DNA of 43,311 bases, taken from the NCBI GenBank assembly GCA_026419455.1, contig JANZZJ010000261.1:1-43311 (forward strand), given 5' to 3'. Under the pieces are notes generated by a model. The model was given only the letters and a program-made list of their open reading frames with translations. It searched no databases and had not been told where the DNA came from. The position numbers and the translations under genes were made by a program. Below are positions 28,466 through 38,755 of this stretch, one piece after another (positions within the stretch are counted from its first letter, which is position 1; each line of letters starts with the position of its first letter). The DNA comes from Candidatus Sumerlaeaceae bacterium (GTDB lineage: Bacteria > Sumerlaeota > Sumerlaeia > Sumerlaeales > Sumerlaeaceae).

Positions 28466-30973
28466 TCAGTCAACTCCACATACCGCTGCCTTGAGCCACA
28501 ACTGCGAAGCGGCTTTCGCTCCTTTGCCGAGTTCGAGGGGAGGACCCACGCACGAAGGACAGCCATCGCGACACGGGCACTGTTCCACAAGCTCCAAAGC
28601 AGCACGGAAAATTGTGGCATACGACTCAAAAACCTTTCGAGCGAGTCCTGTGCCACCGGGGTATTTGTCGTACACAAATAGAGTGGGGAGGGCAGTATGT
28701 GGATCGCGCAAATTGGGAACAACGCCTACATCCTTTGGGTCGCACAGGACATAAAGCGGGACAACGTTCGTAAGGACATTGGCGACCCCCTGCAAACCAG
28801 CCGCTGCATCAAGCATCCGCTGCTCAAAACCGTGCAGAAGCGATGCGTCGTAGCAAAACCATGCGGCTTCAGTCTGCATTTCTAACGGCGGCACGTTAAC
28901 TTCACCGTAACCAACGTTTTCGTGAGTTTCAAAACGAAGCTTCTTATACTTTGCGATAACCGTGATGACAGCGACATTTCCGAACGACCGAAAACTAAGG
29001 GCGCTAGCGGAAGGCGCAGACGCACGCTTGCCGTTACCACTTTCCGATTCAAGTGATCGGCGGGCTCGCTCGTGACTGTCGTCGACAATGTCGCGCGACG
29101 CAGGAACCACATCAGCAGATGTTGGCAGAACGGGGTATTCCTGAGACTGGGCAGCAAGTTTCGTTGAGATGGGCGGTGCTATTTCGACCGAGGTGTCAAT
29201 AAAGTCCCCGGTTTTCACTTTTTCAGTCATGTCCTCGTAGAGAATACGAATATCCGTTTTTGCGAGGGCCTCTGTATAGTAGTCACTTTTGTGAGGTCGA
29301 ACGAACGCGGTGCGGCGATCCCAGTCCAGAAGGTCAACGTGGTAAACTTCTCCCAGGTGCATGTAAATAGCTTCGGTGTGGATGAGGAAGGGAGCAGAAT
29401 CGTAATCAATCTCAGCTATGACCCGGTTTTTGTCAGTAACATCAACAACGACGAAGTTTTCAGCGCTTGCGCTCCGTAGGGAAATATTTTCGCTCGGATA
29501 AATATCAGCGGACCAAAACCATTTTTCCCCGACGTGGCGGACAAGATGATCGGCCGCAAGGTATTCTAAAAACGAGCTGGGGTCGATTTTGCCGAATCGC
29601 TCACCATTGGAAAAAGGCAGCTCGAACGCAGCGCATTTGATGTGCGCAGCAAGAATGCTAGGATTGTCTGGATTTACGATGGCCATTTCCGGCGGCTTGC
29701 CGAAAAAATAATTGGGGTGAGTAACGACGTATTGATCGATAGGAAGAGAGCTTGCAATGAGCACGGCAACGGCCGTGTCGGCCTTGCGTCCGGCGCGTCC
29801 AGCTTGCTGCCACGTGCTAGAAACTGAGCCGGGATAACCGGCAAGAATGGCCGCACGTAGTTGCCCAATATCAATGCCGAGCTCGAGAGCGTTGGTGCTT
29901 ACGATACCTAGAATTTCGCCGGACTTTACCGCTCGCTCGATGATTCGGCGCTCGTTGGGAAGATAGCCGCCGCGGTAGCCGGCGATGCGGTCAGGATTTT
30001 GCCTGATGCGGCGCATGGCTTTTTTCAGATAATTCACGAGGAGCTCGACGCGCATGCGGCTCCGTGCGAAGATGATCGTCTGGATATTGTCAGCAAGAAA
30101 CCGTGTGGCAAGGCGGCGCGCTTCGTTAATTACATTGCGCCTTATCCCTAAGGCCTCGTTCACGACAGGCGGGTTATAGAATACGAAAAACTTTTCACCA
30201 GTGGGCGCTCCACTCTTGTCGATCAGACTGAATTCTCGCTCGCACAATTTTTCGGCTATCTCTTTAGGATTGGCTATTGTAGCGGAGCAGCAAATGTACT
30301 GCGGGTGGGCGCCGTAGAATTCACAAATCCGCTGCAGGCGCCGCAAAACGTTGGCAACATGCGAACCAAAAACGCCGCGATAATGATGAATTTCGTCAAT
30401 GATCACAAAGTCAAGGTGCTCAAAGACCCGGCTCCATGCAGTGTGGTTAGGCAGGATGCCAGTGTGTAGCATATCCGGATTGGTGAGGATGATGTTGCCT
30501 GCAGTGCGAATGGCTTTGCGAGCAGAAGCTGGGGTGTCTCCGTCGAACGTAAAGAATTTTACGTGACCGCCTGTGTCGGCGGCTAGCTCCTCTAGCTCGA
30601 TGTACTGGTCCTGGGCAAGTGCTTTAGTCGGGTATAAGTAGATAGCACAGCGCTTCGGATCCGTGAGTATTCGCTGGAGGACAGGGAGATTGAAGCAGAG
30701 GGTCTTGCCCGACGCTGTGGGGGTTACTACGACAACGTTTTTTCCTTCCAGAACCTGGGCCACGGCTTCAGCTTGATGGGAGTAAAGCTTATCAATGCCA
30801 CGGCGTTTTAACGCTTCGCGCAGACGAGGGTCGAGAGGCGTGGGAAAATCAGCATAGTTCGGCGCTTGAGCGGGAATGTGGGCAACATAAGTAATGTTGC
30901 GTGCGAGATGCGGAGTGGACAATATGCGATCGATAACACTGCGGAGATTTGGTTGGGATGGCCTAGAGGACAT
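28466..30973 (-). CDS. DEAD/DEAH-box helicase with DUF1998-type C-terminus (MrfA/YprA/Hrq1-like)
   Basis: TPTASGKTLCFNLPVLQ, DEIHHYRG, NALELGIDIGQL, QQAGRAGR; C-terminal CPCRDGCPSCVGPP cysteine cluster. Confidence 0.93.
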   Translation of the reverse strand: MSSRPSQPNLRSVIDRILSTPHLARNITYVAHIPAQAPNYADFPTPLDPRLREALKRRGIDKLYSHQAEAVAQVLEGKNVVVVTPTASGKTLCFNLPVLQRILTDPKRCAIYLYPTKALAQDQYIELEELAADTGGHVKFFTFDGDTPASARKAIRTAGNIILTNPDMLHTGILPNHTAWSRVFEHLDFVIIDEIHHYRGVFGSHVANVLRRLQRICEFYGAHPQYICCSATIANPKEIAEKLCEREFSLIDKSGAPTGEKFFVFYNPPVVNEALGIRRNVINEARRLATRFLADNIQTIIFARSRMRVELLVNYLKKAMRRIRQNPDRIAGYRGGYLPNERRIIERAVKSGEILGIVSTNALELGIDIGQLRAAILAGYPGSVSSTWQQAGRAGRKADTAVAVLIASSLPIDQYVVTHPNYFFGKPPEMAIVNPDNPSILAAHIKCAAFELPFSNGERFGKIDPSSFLEYLAADHLVRHVGEKWFWSADIYPSENISLRSASAENFVVVDVTDKNRVIAEIDYDSAPFLIHTEAIYMHLGEVYHVDLLDWDRRTAFVRPHKSDYYTEALAKTDIRILYEDMTEKVKTGDFIDTSVEIAPPISTKLAAQSQEYPVLPTSADVVPASRDIVDDSHERARRSLESESGNGKRASAPSASALSFRSFGNVAVITVIAKYKKLRFETHENVGYGEVNVPPLEMQTEAAWFCYDASLLHGFEQRMLDAAAGLQGVANVLTNVVPLYVLCDPKDVGVVPNLRDPHTALPTLFVYDKYPGGTGLARKVFESYATIFRAALELVEQCPCRDGCPSCVGPPLELGKGAKAASQLWLKAAVCGVD

Positions 30974-31004
30974 CGTCGTTTCCTTCGCAAATACTGCTTT
31001 TCAA

Positions 31005-31047
31005 AAGTGGTGCTCACTAGAGTGTAGGGCGGAGCAAGTGGTGCTCA
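31005..31047. repeat. 12-bp direct repeat AAGTGGTGCTCA (31005-31016 and 31036-31047); dyad GAGCA-N5-TGCTC on the second copy
   Basis: Two exact copies 31 bp apart in the divergent promoter region between the helicase and lpxL-like gene. Confidence 0.75.
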
Positions 31048-31067
31048 ATGCCAAATGTTAGACGACA

Positions 31068-32012
31068 ATGAAAGAGATTATGAGGAAAGATCGTGGGCGA
31101 AAGTCAGTTGGCACGCTCAGGCACTGGCTCGAGTACGCCGGATGGTTGGCGATGGCAATGGTACTGCGCTGGCTGCCGCGCCGCGCCCTTGTATTGTTGG
31201 CAGATGCGCTCGGCTGGTTGCTCTATCGTGTCGCACGGGTGCGTCGCTCTGTGGTGGAGGAAAATCTGAGGCGCGCCTTTGGCACAACCAAGTCGAGGCG
31301 AGAGCTTGATCGCATTGCGCTTCGGGCCTACCAGAACGCTGTTCTTACATTCTGCGAATTTGTACGGCCTGACTACGTGGGCCAAACAGCAGTTGCACTT
31401 TATAGCGACGTGATTGGCCTAGACCATGCACTTCCGTTCATCAAGAAACCAGCTGTGTTTCTCACGGCACATATGGGCAATTGGGAATTACAGGGGGCAG
31501 CGATCTCCGCGATGGGCTTTCAAGTGGACGCTGTTCTGAAACCGCTGCATAATCCCTTTATTGACGGGTGGGTTGCGCGCCGACGGCAACAGGCAGGGTT
31601 TGGGCTCATTCCGACGACGGGGTCGCTAAAACGCATTGTCAGCTCAGTACGCCGCGGACGCCACCCAGTATTCCTCGCGGACCAGGATGCGCGCCGTTCG
31701 GGGCTGTTCGTAGATTTCCTCGGCTCCCCTGCTTCTACCGCAGCTGGACCGGCCTTTTTTGCCCTTAAGTTGGGCGTGCCCATTGTTGCAGGATTCTCCG
31801 TGCGTAACTGGGACCGACTTCGTACGTTGCGACTTCTAGTTTTTCCTCCACTTCACGCCGATCCCGATGCGCCTTTTGAAGAGGAAGTGGAGCGGCTTAC
31901 CAAGGCTCACGTGCAACTACTTGAGCAAGTGGTCAGGGAGCATCCCGAGAGCTATTTTTGGCTTCATCGCCGTTGGAAAACACGGCCCAAGGCGAAAGCC
32001 GGTAGTCTGTAG
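31068..32012 (+). CDS. LpxL/HtrB-family lipid A acyltransferase
   Basis: RVRRSVVEENLRRAFG, LTAHMGNWELQG (HX4E-type), FLADQDARRSGLFVDFLGSPASTAAGPA. Confidence 0.92.
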   Translation: MKEIMRKDRGRKSVGTLRHWLEYAGWLAMAMVLRWLPRRALVLLADALGWLLYRVARVRRSVVEENLRRAFGTTKSRRELDRIALRAYQNAVLTFCEFVRPDYVGQTAVALYSDVIGLDHALPFIKKPAVFLTAHMGNWELQGAAISAMGFQVDAVLKPLHNPFIDGWVARRRQQAGFGLIPTTGSLKRIVSSVRRGRHPVFLADQDARRSGLFVDFLGSPASTAAGPAFFALKLGVPIVAGFSVRNWDRLRTLRLLVFPPLHADPDAPFEEEVERLTKAHVQLLEQVVREHPESYFWLHRRWKTRPKAKAGSL

Positions 32013-32125
32013 TAAGTGAACTCGGTGGCCCTGAGCTCCGCAGGAAGCAGGAAATGCGCCAGGCTGCCAGGGCGGGAGAGGACGTTTTCGCGTTGCATTA
32101 ACAGAAAGGGGGCCAGTTATAGTCG

Positions 32126-33166
32126 GTGGCGATGGTTCGCGTAGAGCACGTATCAAAGTATTTTGGTGACATCAAAGCTGTGGACGACCTGAGCTTTGAG
32201 GTTCTCGAGGGCGAGGTTTTAGGTTTCCTCGGACCCAATGGCGCGGGCAAAACCACAGCCATGCGGATTTTGACGTGTTACTTTCCCCCCTCGCAGGGAC
32301 GCGTGACCGTGGGGGGATTTGATGTCGTTACTGACTCTGACGAAGTACGTCGCATCGTCGGTTATATGCCAGAACACGTGCCAGTTTACCGTGACATGAC
32401 AGTAGAGGACGCGCTGGACTTTGTGGCTCATGCAAAAGGCTATGGCCCTGCTGCGAGACGACGCTTTGTTGATTCAGTGATCGAGGAGACAGGTCTGGGG
32501 ACGGTGCGCAAGCGCCTGATCGGACACCTGTCGAAGGGCTACCGCCAGCGTGTGGGTTTAGCCCAAGCTTTAATTGGTGAGCCCAAGGTGCTTATCTTAG
32601 ATGAGCCCACAGTTGGGCTCGACCCGCGCCAGATTGCAGAAGTCCGCCAGCTGATCAAAAATATGGCAGGTCGCCGAACAGTGATACTGAGCACTCATAT
32701 TCTGCCCGAAGTGCAGATGACGTGTTCACGGGTCGTCATTATCAATCAGGGGCGGATTGCAGCTAGTGGGACGCCCCAAAAGCTAACCACCCAGATGCGC
32801 GGGGGCACGCAGGTTGTTGTTAAGGCCATCGCACCGGAGCAAAAGCTGCGGGAGATGCTCGAACAACTCCCTCAGGTGAAAAAAGTAATTCCGCGGGAAA
32901 CCTTGCCGACGCAAGCCAGCGATGATGGGACGATAGGTGATCGGCTTTGCGAATTGGTTGTCGAAACCAGTTCACTCTCGCCCGAAATAAATACCACAGT
33001 GGCTGATGCAGTGGTGCGACGCGGATGGCGCCTTGTGGAACTCTATGAAGCAGGCATGACGTTAGAAGAGATCTTTCTCAGAGTTATCGCGAGTGATACG
33101 GCTGAAGCTTCCACAGGTAAGGCCGACCTGCAGGAGAAAGCATCCGCGGAGGTCATGAAGTCATGA
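32126..33166 (+). CDS. ABC transporter ATP-binding protein (GldA/NosF-like)
   Basis: FLGPNGAGKTTAMRILTCYFPPSQG, LSKGYRQRVGLAQALIGEPKVLILDEPTVGLDP; start GTG 32126 or ATG 32132. Confidence 0.94.
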   Translation: MAMVRVEHVSKYFGDIKAVDDLSFEVLEGEVLGFLGPNGAGKTTAMRILTCYFPPSQGRVTVGGFDVVTDSDEVRRIVGYMPEHVPVYRDMTVEDALDFVAHAKGYGPAARRRFVDSVIEETGLGTVRKRLIGHLSKGYRQRVGLAQALIGEPKVLILDEPTVGLDPRQIAEVRQLIKNMAGRRTVILSTHILPEVQMTCSRVVIINQGRIAASGTPQKLTTQMRGGTQVVVKAIAPEQKLREMLEQLPQVKKVIPRETLPTQASDDGTIGDRLCELVVETSSLSPEINTTVADAVVRRGWRLVELYEAGMTLEEIFLRVIASDTAEASTGKADLQEKASAEVMKS

Positions 33167-33939
33167 GGGTGCACTTTTATCCAATACTTCGCCGAGAACT
33201 TAAAAGCTATACGACGAGCCCAACAGTCTACATAGCCGCTGGACTGTTTCTCTTTATGAGCGGTTTGCTTTTTTACGGCATTCTGGAGAATTTCTCCCTA
33301 TTATCAGGCGACGCGCAGTACCGGCGGGAGATGGGCTTTGAGAAGCTCAATTTTACACGCCACGTCGTATCCAATCTTTATTGGATCATTAACTTTCTCC
33401 TGCTATTTGTAGTGCCAGCATTTACCATGCGCCTGATAGCGGAAGAAAAAAAGACGGGAACTTTTGAACTGCTGGTTTCACTTCCCTTTCGTGACTGGGA
33501 CATTGTCGTTGGGAAATTCCTCGCCGCCTATGCCGTTCTCGGCGTTATCTTGGGTATTTGCGGCTACTATGTTCTCATTATGATGCGCTTTGGCACACCA
33601 GAATTGCCAGTTGTGGCAGTTGCGTACCTGGGGAGTTTTATCGTTGCAGCTGCGTATGTGGCGATAGGTCTTTTTGCGTCGTCGCTGACGGAAAATCAAA
33701 TAGTTGCGGCAATTCTGGCTTTTGTGATCTTGTTGGGGCTTTATCTTATAGGCGACTTCACGACGCCGGCAGCGGGAGGGATTTCGCGTGTGCTTGAGGC
33801 CCTTTCATTTCGCTACCACAGCGAACAATTTACCCATGGTTTGTTGAGGGTGCAGGACGCGGGGTATTTTGCCGTTGTAGTTGTTGCAGCTCTATTTATG
33901 ACGTGTCGAGTTCTGGAACTGAGGAGGTTGCGCCCCTGA
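33163..33939 (+). CDS. ABC-2 type permease (GldF-like)
   Basis: RRELKSYTTSPTVYIAAGLFLFMSGLLFYG..., RLIAEEKKTGTFELLVSLPFRDWDIVVGKF; overlaps ATPase gene. Confidence 0.9.
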   Translation: MRVHFYPILRRELKSYTTSPTVYIAAGLFLFMSGLLFYGILENFSLLSGDAQYRREMGFEKLNFTRHVVSNLYWIINFLLLFVVPAFTMRLIAEEKKTGTFELLVSLPFRDWDIVVGKFLAAYAVLGVILGICGYYVLIMMRFGTPELPVVAVAYLGSFIVAAAYVAIGLFASSLTENQIVAAILAFVILLGLYLIGDFTTPAAGGISRVLEALSFRYHSEQFTHGLLRVQDAGYFAVVVVAALFMTCRVLELRRLRP

Positions 33940-35537
33940 TGCGTCCTCTTCGTCTCTTATCTTACCTTGGTCTGTTGATGCTTCTCAGTGGATTGGTAGC
34001 AACTGGTCTCCACGGACGCTTTACAGCTGTGACCGCCCCAGTTTGCATCGTCGGTCTGTTGTTGGCACTTTTGTTTTTTGCTCCCCAAACGACGCGCAAC
34101 CTGAAGCTCTACAGCTATTTTGGTGCGTACAGCACGCTTGTGATCGGAACGCTGGTTCTCCTTTTTTTGATTTTGGAGCGCCACGGCTGGCAGTACGATG
34201 CCACACGTAATAAACGCTACAGCCTGACGCCCATAACACTCAATTTTCTCAAGCGTCTTCCCCAGCCGGTGCACATCACGGCCTTTGTTGCCGAAACGGA
34301 AAAAGATCAGGCACGGCTGCTATTGGAACAATACGCTGCAGCCTCGCCTAAGGTCAGTTATACCATTGCCAATCCTTTTCGTGAAGCGATGTTAGCGCGC
34401 CGCTACGGGCTGCAGGTAATGCCTGGGGACATTTTTATTGAGGCTGTGACAAGTTCCACTCAGGCAAACACGCGGGTGACACGAGTCAATCGCATTAGCG
34501 AGCAGGACATCACCAATGGGATAGTGCAGGTTTTGCGAGATCGAGACATTGTGCTCTATTTCCTGATAGGACACGACGAGCTCCCGTTGGAAAGAAGCAC
34601 AGCTCTCGCGACGCTCGCGGGCCAGAAGGTATCTTTGCGAGATCTTGCGTGGGTTCGAGATCAGCTAGAACGGATGGGGATGCGGGTGGTTCCCCTCTCG
34701 TTAGCGCAGCGAGGGCGGGTGCCAAGCGATGCTAGCGCCGTCGTGTGGGTTGGCCCGCGCAGCGATCTCTCGGGTTTAGAGGCTCAGCTTTTGCGGCAGT
34801 ACCTGGAGGAAGGTGGACGCGTACTCTTACTCTTGCCCCCCGACCTTCCGCAAACAACGGGGGAAATCAGTTCGGTTTTTCGCAATGTTGGCGAGCTCCT
34901 CGGACGTTTTGGCATCATTTTGCCTAATGAGTTAGTGGTGAGAGTGGGTGCCGGCCAGCCGAGCATGGACCATTTCAGTGTCCCAGCGATATTCCTGCCT
35001 CACCCGATCACCGATATCTCACTAGAGGAGCCACTATTTTTTACTTACGCGCGACCGGTTCAGCCAGCATCCCTGCTTCCTTCGGATATGCGTGTGGACA
35101 CCATCGTTCAAAGTCCTGGCGATTGCGTGCGTTTGAGTAGCGCTGAGGTTGCCACTGCGATCGTTCGCCGTCAGGATCTATCCAAAGCGTTTTCCCCCCA
35201 GGAAATTGGAGCCGTACCGTTGGGAGTTGCAGCACTGAGAGTGGACCCCAACAAACCAGAGGAAAAAGCCGCACGCCTGGTGGTTTTTGGGAATTCCGAC
35301 TTTGTGTCGAGTGAGCGCATCAACCAGAAAGGGTGGCTGCTTTTTAGCAATGCCGTAAACTGGCTAGTACAGTCAGGGGAGCTTCTGCCCATTCCGTCCG
35401 TGGACATTGAAAATACGCCAATTGTTCTCAGCGAGGGAGAGCGGCAGTTTTTGTTTCTCACGATGGTGATTTTCGTGCCTACTTTTGTTGGTTTGATCGG
35501 CCTAGGCTACAGCTTAGCGAGGCGGGAGCGGCAATGA
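33939..35537 (+). CDS. GldG-like ABC-type auxiliary component
   Basis: TM segment, ATRNKRYSLTPITLNFLKRLPQPVHITAFV..., C-terminal TM; TGATG overlap with the permease. Confidence 0.85.
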   Translation: MRPLRLLSYLGLLMLLSGLVATGLHGRFTAVTAPVCIVGLLLALLFFAPQTTRNLKLYSYFGAYSTLVIGTLVLLFLILERHGWQYDATRNKRYSLTPITLNFLKRLPQPVHITAFVAETEKDQARLLLEQYAAASPKVSYTIANPFREAMLARRYGLQVMPGDIFIEAVTSSTQANTRVTRVNRISEQDITNGIVQVLRDRDIVLYFLIGHDELPLERSTALATLAGQKVSLRDLAWVRDQLERMGMRVVPLSLAQRGRVPSDASAVVWVGPRSDLSGLEAQLLRQYLEEGGRVLLLLPPDLPQTTGEISSVFRNVGELLGRFGIILPNELVVRVGAGQPSMDHFSVPAIFLPHPITDISLEEPLFFTYARPVQPASLLPSDMRVDTIVQSPGDCVRLSSAEVATAIVRRQDLSKAFSPQEIGAVPLGVAALRVDPNKPEEKAARLVVFGNSDFVSSERINQKGWLLFSNAVNWLVQSGELLPIPSVDIENTPIVLSEGERQFLFLTMVIFVPTFVGLIGLGYSLARRERQ

Positions 35538-37306
35538 GCGCGAAGAGACTTATTTTTGCAACCCTAGCGTTCATTTTGGCGCTTGGGCTGTATCTTGTGG
35601 ACCGCATGCAGGCAGAAAAAGCGGTGTATGCCGCGGTGAACGAGGCCTCTTTAGCTCCTGGCATTAACGCTAGTGAAGTGCAGGAAATAGAGCTCCAGAA
35701 CAGGTTCGGAGTGATCCGGCTTCAGCGCGACAAAAAAGACTGGTGGATGCGTTCTCCGGTCGATGCCCCTGCCGACAGAGAAACGGTTGAGCAGCTTCTT
35801 GTGAACGTCACGGGAGCACGCAAGCGCAACGAAATCTCTGCGGAAGAGCTGGAGCAATATGGGCTGGATAATCCAATTGTTCGCCTAACGCTAAAAACCT
35901 CGAAGGGTCAGATATTTGAACTTCTGATAGGCTTAACGTCCACATACACAGGACAAGTGTTTGCCACCTATCCTCAGTCGAAGCGCGTGTTTACCATCAG
36001 TGAAGGTGTGAAGAACACTTTGCTTCGCCAGCCCTTAGATTTCCAAAGAACGCGACTCGTGGAAGTCGATGTAGGAGCACTGGATTCCTACACAACGATC
36101 CGGTTCGAGCAACCCAATAGAACTCTGGAATTGCGCAATGAGCGCGGCCATTGGCAGATTGCGATTCCAGAAACGGCGCCAGCGGAAAACGCTGTGGTGG
36201 AAGAATTCCTTCGTCGCGTGAGCATGTTGCGAGCGTCGGGATTCGTGACTCAGGATTCAGACAAACCGACAAGTTTAGCTGCAGCACTTGAGGCCTTATC
36301 GCGCCCAGTGCTGAAATTCGAGCTCAAACATGCTACTCAACCGGCGCAGCAGCTTGTGGTTGGCCGTTTGGGGCCAGGGGAGCGGCCAATTTACGTTGCA
36401 AAAACTAACAATGCGCCCGAGATTCTCCACTTTGGCCACGAGAAATTCGCCGAGTTCGATGTAGATGAGAATCACTTTCGGTCGCGTAATCTGTTCACGC
36501 TGCGCCCCACCGATGTGGGCTACGTGATTTTTGAAATCGGCCGCGCACGAACGGATCTCATGCGCAACGAAAAAGGTGAGTGGGAGTTTGTCGGCGATGC
36601 GACGCGGCGAGTGGATCAGGATAAGGTTAACGCGCGGCTCGAATCGCTGCTGGGCCTCAAAATACGCGAGTACGTGGATAGCGACCCGCGCGATGCCTCG
36701 GTTTACGGTTTAGCTCCGCCACGATTTCGCTTTACGGTGACAGCGCGCGACAAATCGCGCAGCGAAATTCTCGAAATTGGCAAAAGCGAGCCACAGAACG
36801 TCACCAGCGTTTATGCGCGTAAGGGGGGAGACGCAAAAGTTTTCACTATTGAGATGGGACGGGAATTGATCGTGCTCCCTGAGAGCTTAGCGGATCCCCA
36901 TTTCGCTGCCTTCGACGACAAAAAGGCCGTACGTGTGACGATTGAACTAGGTGGGGAAAAATACGATCTGCGGCGCGACGGCCCCGAATGGAAGGTACTG
37001 AGACCTGGACACAACGTTTACTCGCCTGTAGACCTTGGAAAGTGGCGCCGTGTAGTTGAGACTTTGCAACGCCTAAAATTTGAGAAAGATTTCACAGCCA
37101 GCGGGGAGCAGGTTATTGCCCCAGTGGAACAGCAGACACTGCGGCTGACGGCCTACGGCGACAACGAAACAGTGCTCGTCTCCTTTGAGGTCGGCAAACG
37201 CCTGCCCAAGACTTCTTTTGTTACGGACGGACAGAAACGCGTTTACGAAGTGTTGAACTCCGAGCTGGATCTTCTGCTTTCACAATTGCGCTCACTACTG
37301 GAATAA
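35534..37306 (+). CDS. DUF4340 domain protein
   Basis: N-terminal TM then repeated VQEIELQNRFGVIRLQRDKKDWWMRSPVDAPADRETVEQLLVNV-type modules; overlaps the GldG-like gene. Confidence 0.82.
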   Translation: MSAKRLIFATLAFILALGLYLVDRMQAEKAVYAAVNEASLAPGINASEVQEIELQNRFGVIRLQRDKKDWWMRSPVDAPADRETVEQLLVNVTGARKRNEISAEELEQYGLDNPIVRLTLKTSKGQIFELLIGLTSTYTGQVFATYPQSKRVFTISEGVKNTLLRQPLDFQRTRLVEVDVGALDSYTTIRFEQPNRTLELRNERGHWQIAIPETAPAENAVVEEFLRRVSMLRASGFVTQDSDKPTSLAAALEALSRPVLKFELKHATQPAQQLVVGRLGPGERPIYVAKTNNAPEILHFGHEKFAEFDVDENHFRSRNLFTLRPTDVGYVIFEIGRARTDLMRNEKGEWEFVGDATRRVDQDKVNARLESLLGLKIREYVDSDPRDASVYGLAPPRFRFTVTARDKSRSEILEIGKSEPQNVTSVYARKGGDAKVFTIEMGRELIVLPESLADPHFAAFDDKKAVRVTIELGGEKYDLRRDGPEWKVLRPGHNVYSPVDLGKWRRVVETLQRLKFEKDFTASGEQVIAPVEQQTLRLTAYGDNETVLVSFEVGKRLPKTSFVTDGQKRVYEVLNSELDLLLSQLRSLLE

Positions 37307-37348
37307 GCTTCTCATGCGACATTGCGGCACCAGGTAATAAAATAAGTG

Positions 37349-37372
37349 AGGGCGCCTCTGATCGGGCGCCCT
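37349..37372. terminator. Candidate bidirectional terminator between convergent DUF4340 and gltA genes
   Basis: AGGGCGCC-TCTGATCG-GGCGCCCT hairpin; T-rich tail on the minus strand (TCACTTATTTTATT). Confidence 0.65.
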
Positions 37373-37403
37373 GTGCTTAGCAATCGTTGGGGGTTACGCC
37401 AGT

Positions 37404-38690
37404 TCAGCGTTTTTCCATGGGGACATAGTCCGTTATGGTTTCCCCAATGTAAATCTGCCGCGGCCGCGCAATGCGGGCCGTCGGGTCGTCGTGTTGTTCT
37501 TTCCATTGAGCAATCCAGCCCGGCAAGCGGCCAATGGCAAACATGACTGTAAACATGTTTAACGGGATTCCCAGAGCACGCATGATAATGCCGCTGTAGA
37601 AATCCACGTTGGGGTAGAGCTTGCGCTCGACGAAATAAGAATCCTGAAGGGCAAGTTCCTCAAGTTTGCGAGCAATATCAAGCAAGGGGTCGTTCACGCC
37701 AAGTTTGGCGAGCACTTTGTCGCACTGTTCTTTGAGGATTTTGGCGCGCGGATCGAAGTTCTTGTACACGCGATGGCCAAAGCCCATCAGCCTGAAGCCG
37801 CTGTCTTTGTCCTTTGCCATTTTCAAGCACTGCTCGGGCGTCAAGCCGCCCTTGTACATAGCTTCAAGCATCTCGATGACGGCGACGTTCGCTCCGCCGT
37901 GAAGTGGCCCCCACAAAGCACAAACACCCGCCGCGCAGGAGGCAAACAGATTTGCCCGGCTGGAACCAACCATGCGCACTGTGGATGTGCTGCAGTTTTG
38001 CTCGTGATCTGCGTGAAGAATGAGCACAAGATTTAACGCGTCCTCTACTTCGTGGGGGACCTCGTACTCGGCGTAGGGCATGGAGAACATCATATGGAGG
38101 AAGTTTGCACAGTAGCGACGCTTCGGATCAGGGTACATGAAGGGGAGGCCACGCGAACGCCGATACGAGTATGCTGCGATGGTGCGCACCTTACTGATAA
38201 GCTTTGCTGCCGCGTGCTCGAAGGCTTCATCGTCTTCAAACTTTGAAAACTGCGGCTCAAAGCATGACAGAGTGTTTATCATCGCAGACAAAATTGCCAT
38301 GGGGGGCGCATCAACGGGGAAACCCTCGAAGTGGTGCTTCATGGCTTCGTGCAAGGGAGCATACTCGGTTAGTAAAGCACTAAAGCGTTCAAGCTCTTCT
38401 TTCTTAGGGAATCGCCCGAATATGAGTAGCCACGCTACTTCGACAAAATTGGGGTGGTCGACAAATTGTTCAATGGGCACTCCGCGATAACGAAGAATCC
38501 CCTTTTCGCCGTCGATAAAAGTGATAGTGCTTTTGCAGCTGCCGGTATTTCCAAATCCGGGATCGTAGGTAATATAGCCAGTCTTGGAGCGGAGGTTCGT
38601 GATGTCGATGGCTTTTTCACCCTCAGTTCCCACAATCACAGGCAATTCGATTGTCTGATCGCCGAGGATTAATTTCGCCGTTTCTGTCAT
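37404..38690 (-). CDS. gltA: Citrate synthase
   Basis: GILRYRGVPIEQF, LILHADHEQNCSTSTVRMVGSS, LWGPLHGGANVAVIEML, GFGHRVYKNFDPRA. Confidence 0.97.
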   Translation of the reverse strand: MTETAKLILGDQTIELPVIVGTEGEKAIDITNLRSKTGYITYDPGFGNTGSCKSTITFIDGEKGILRYRGVPIEQFVDHPNFVEVAWLLIFGRFPKKEELERFSALLTEYAPLHEAMKHHFEGFPVDAPPMAILSAMINTLSCFEPQFSKFEDDEAFEHAAAKLISKVRTIAAYSYRRSRGLPFMYPDPKRRYCANFLHMMFSMPYAEYEVPHEVEDALNLVLILHADHEQNCSTSTVRMVGSSRANLFASCAAGVCALWGPLHGGANVAVIEMLEAMYKGGLTPEQCLKMAKDKDSGFRLMGFGHRVYKNFDPRAKILKEQCDKVLAKLGVNDPLLDIARKLEELALQDSYFVERKLYPNVDFYSGIIMRALGIPLNMFTVMFAIGRLPGWIAQWKEQHDDPTARIARPRQIYIGETITDYVPMEKR

Positions 38691-38755
38691 AGCTGTTTAC
38701 TCTCCTCTACTCTTTTATTGGGGTAAGTTGCGACGCCTCATTTTAGTTAAAGGCC

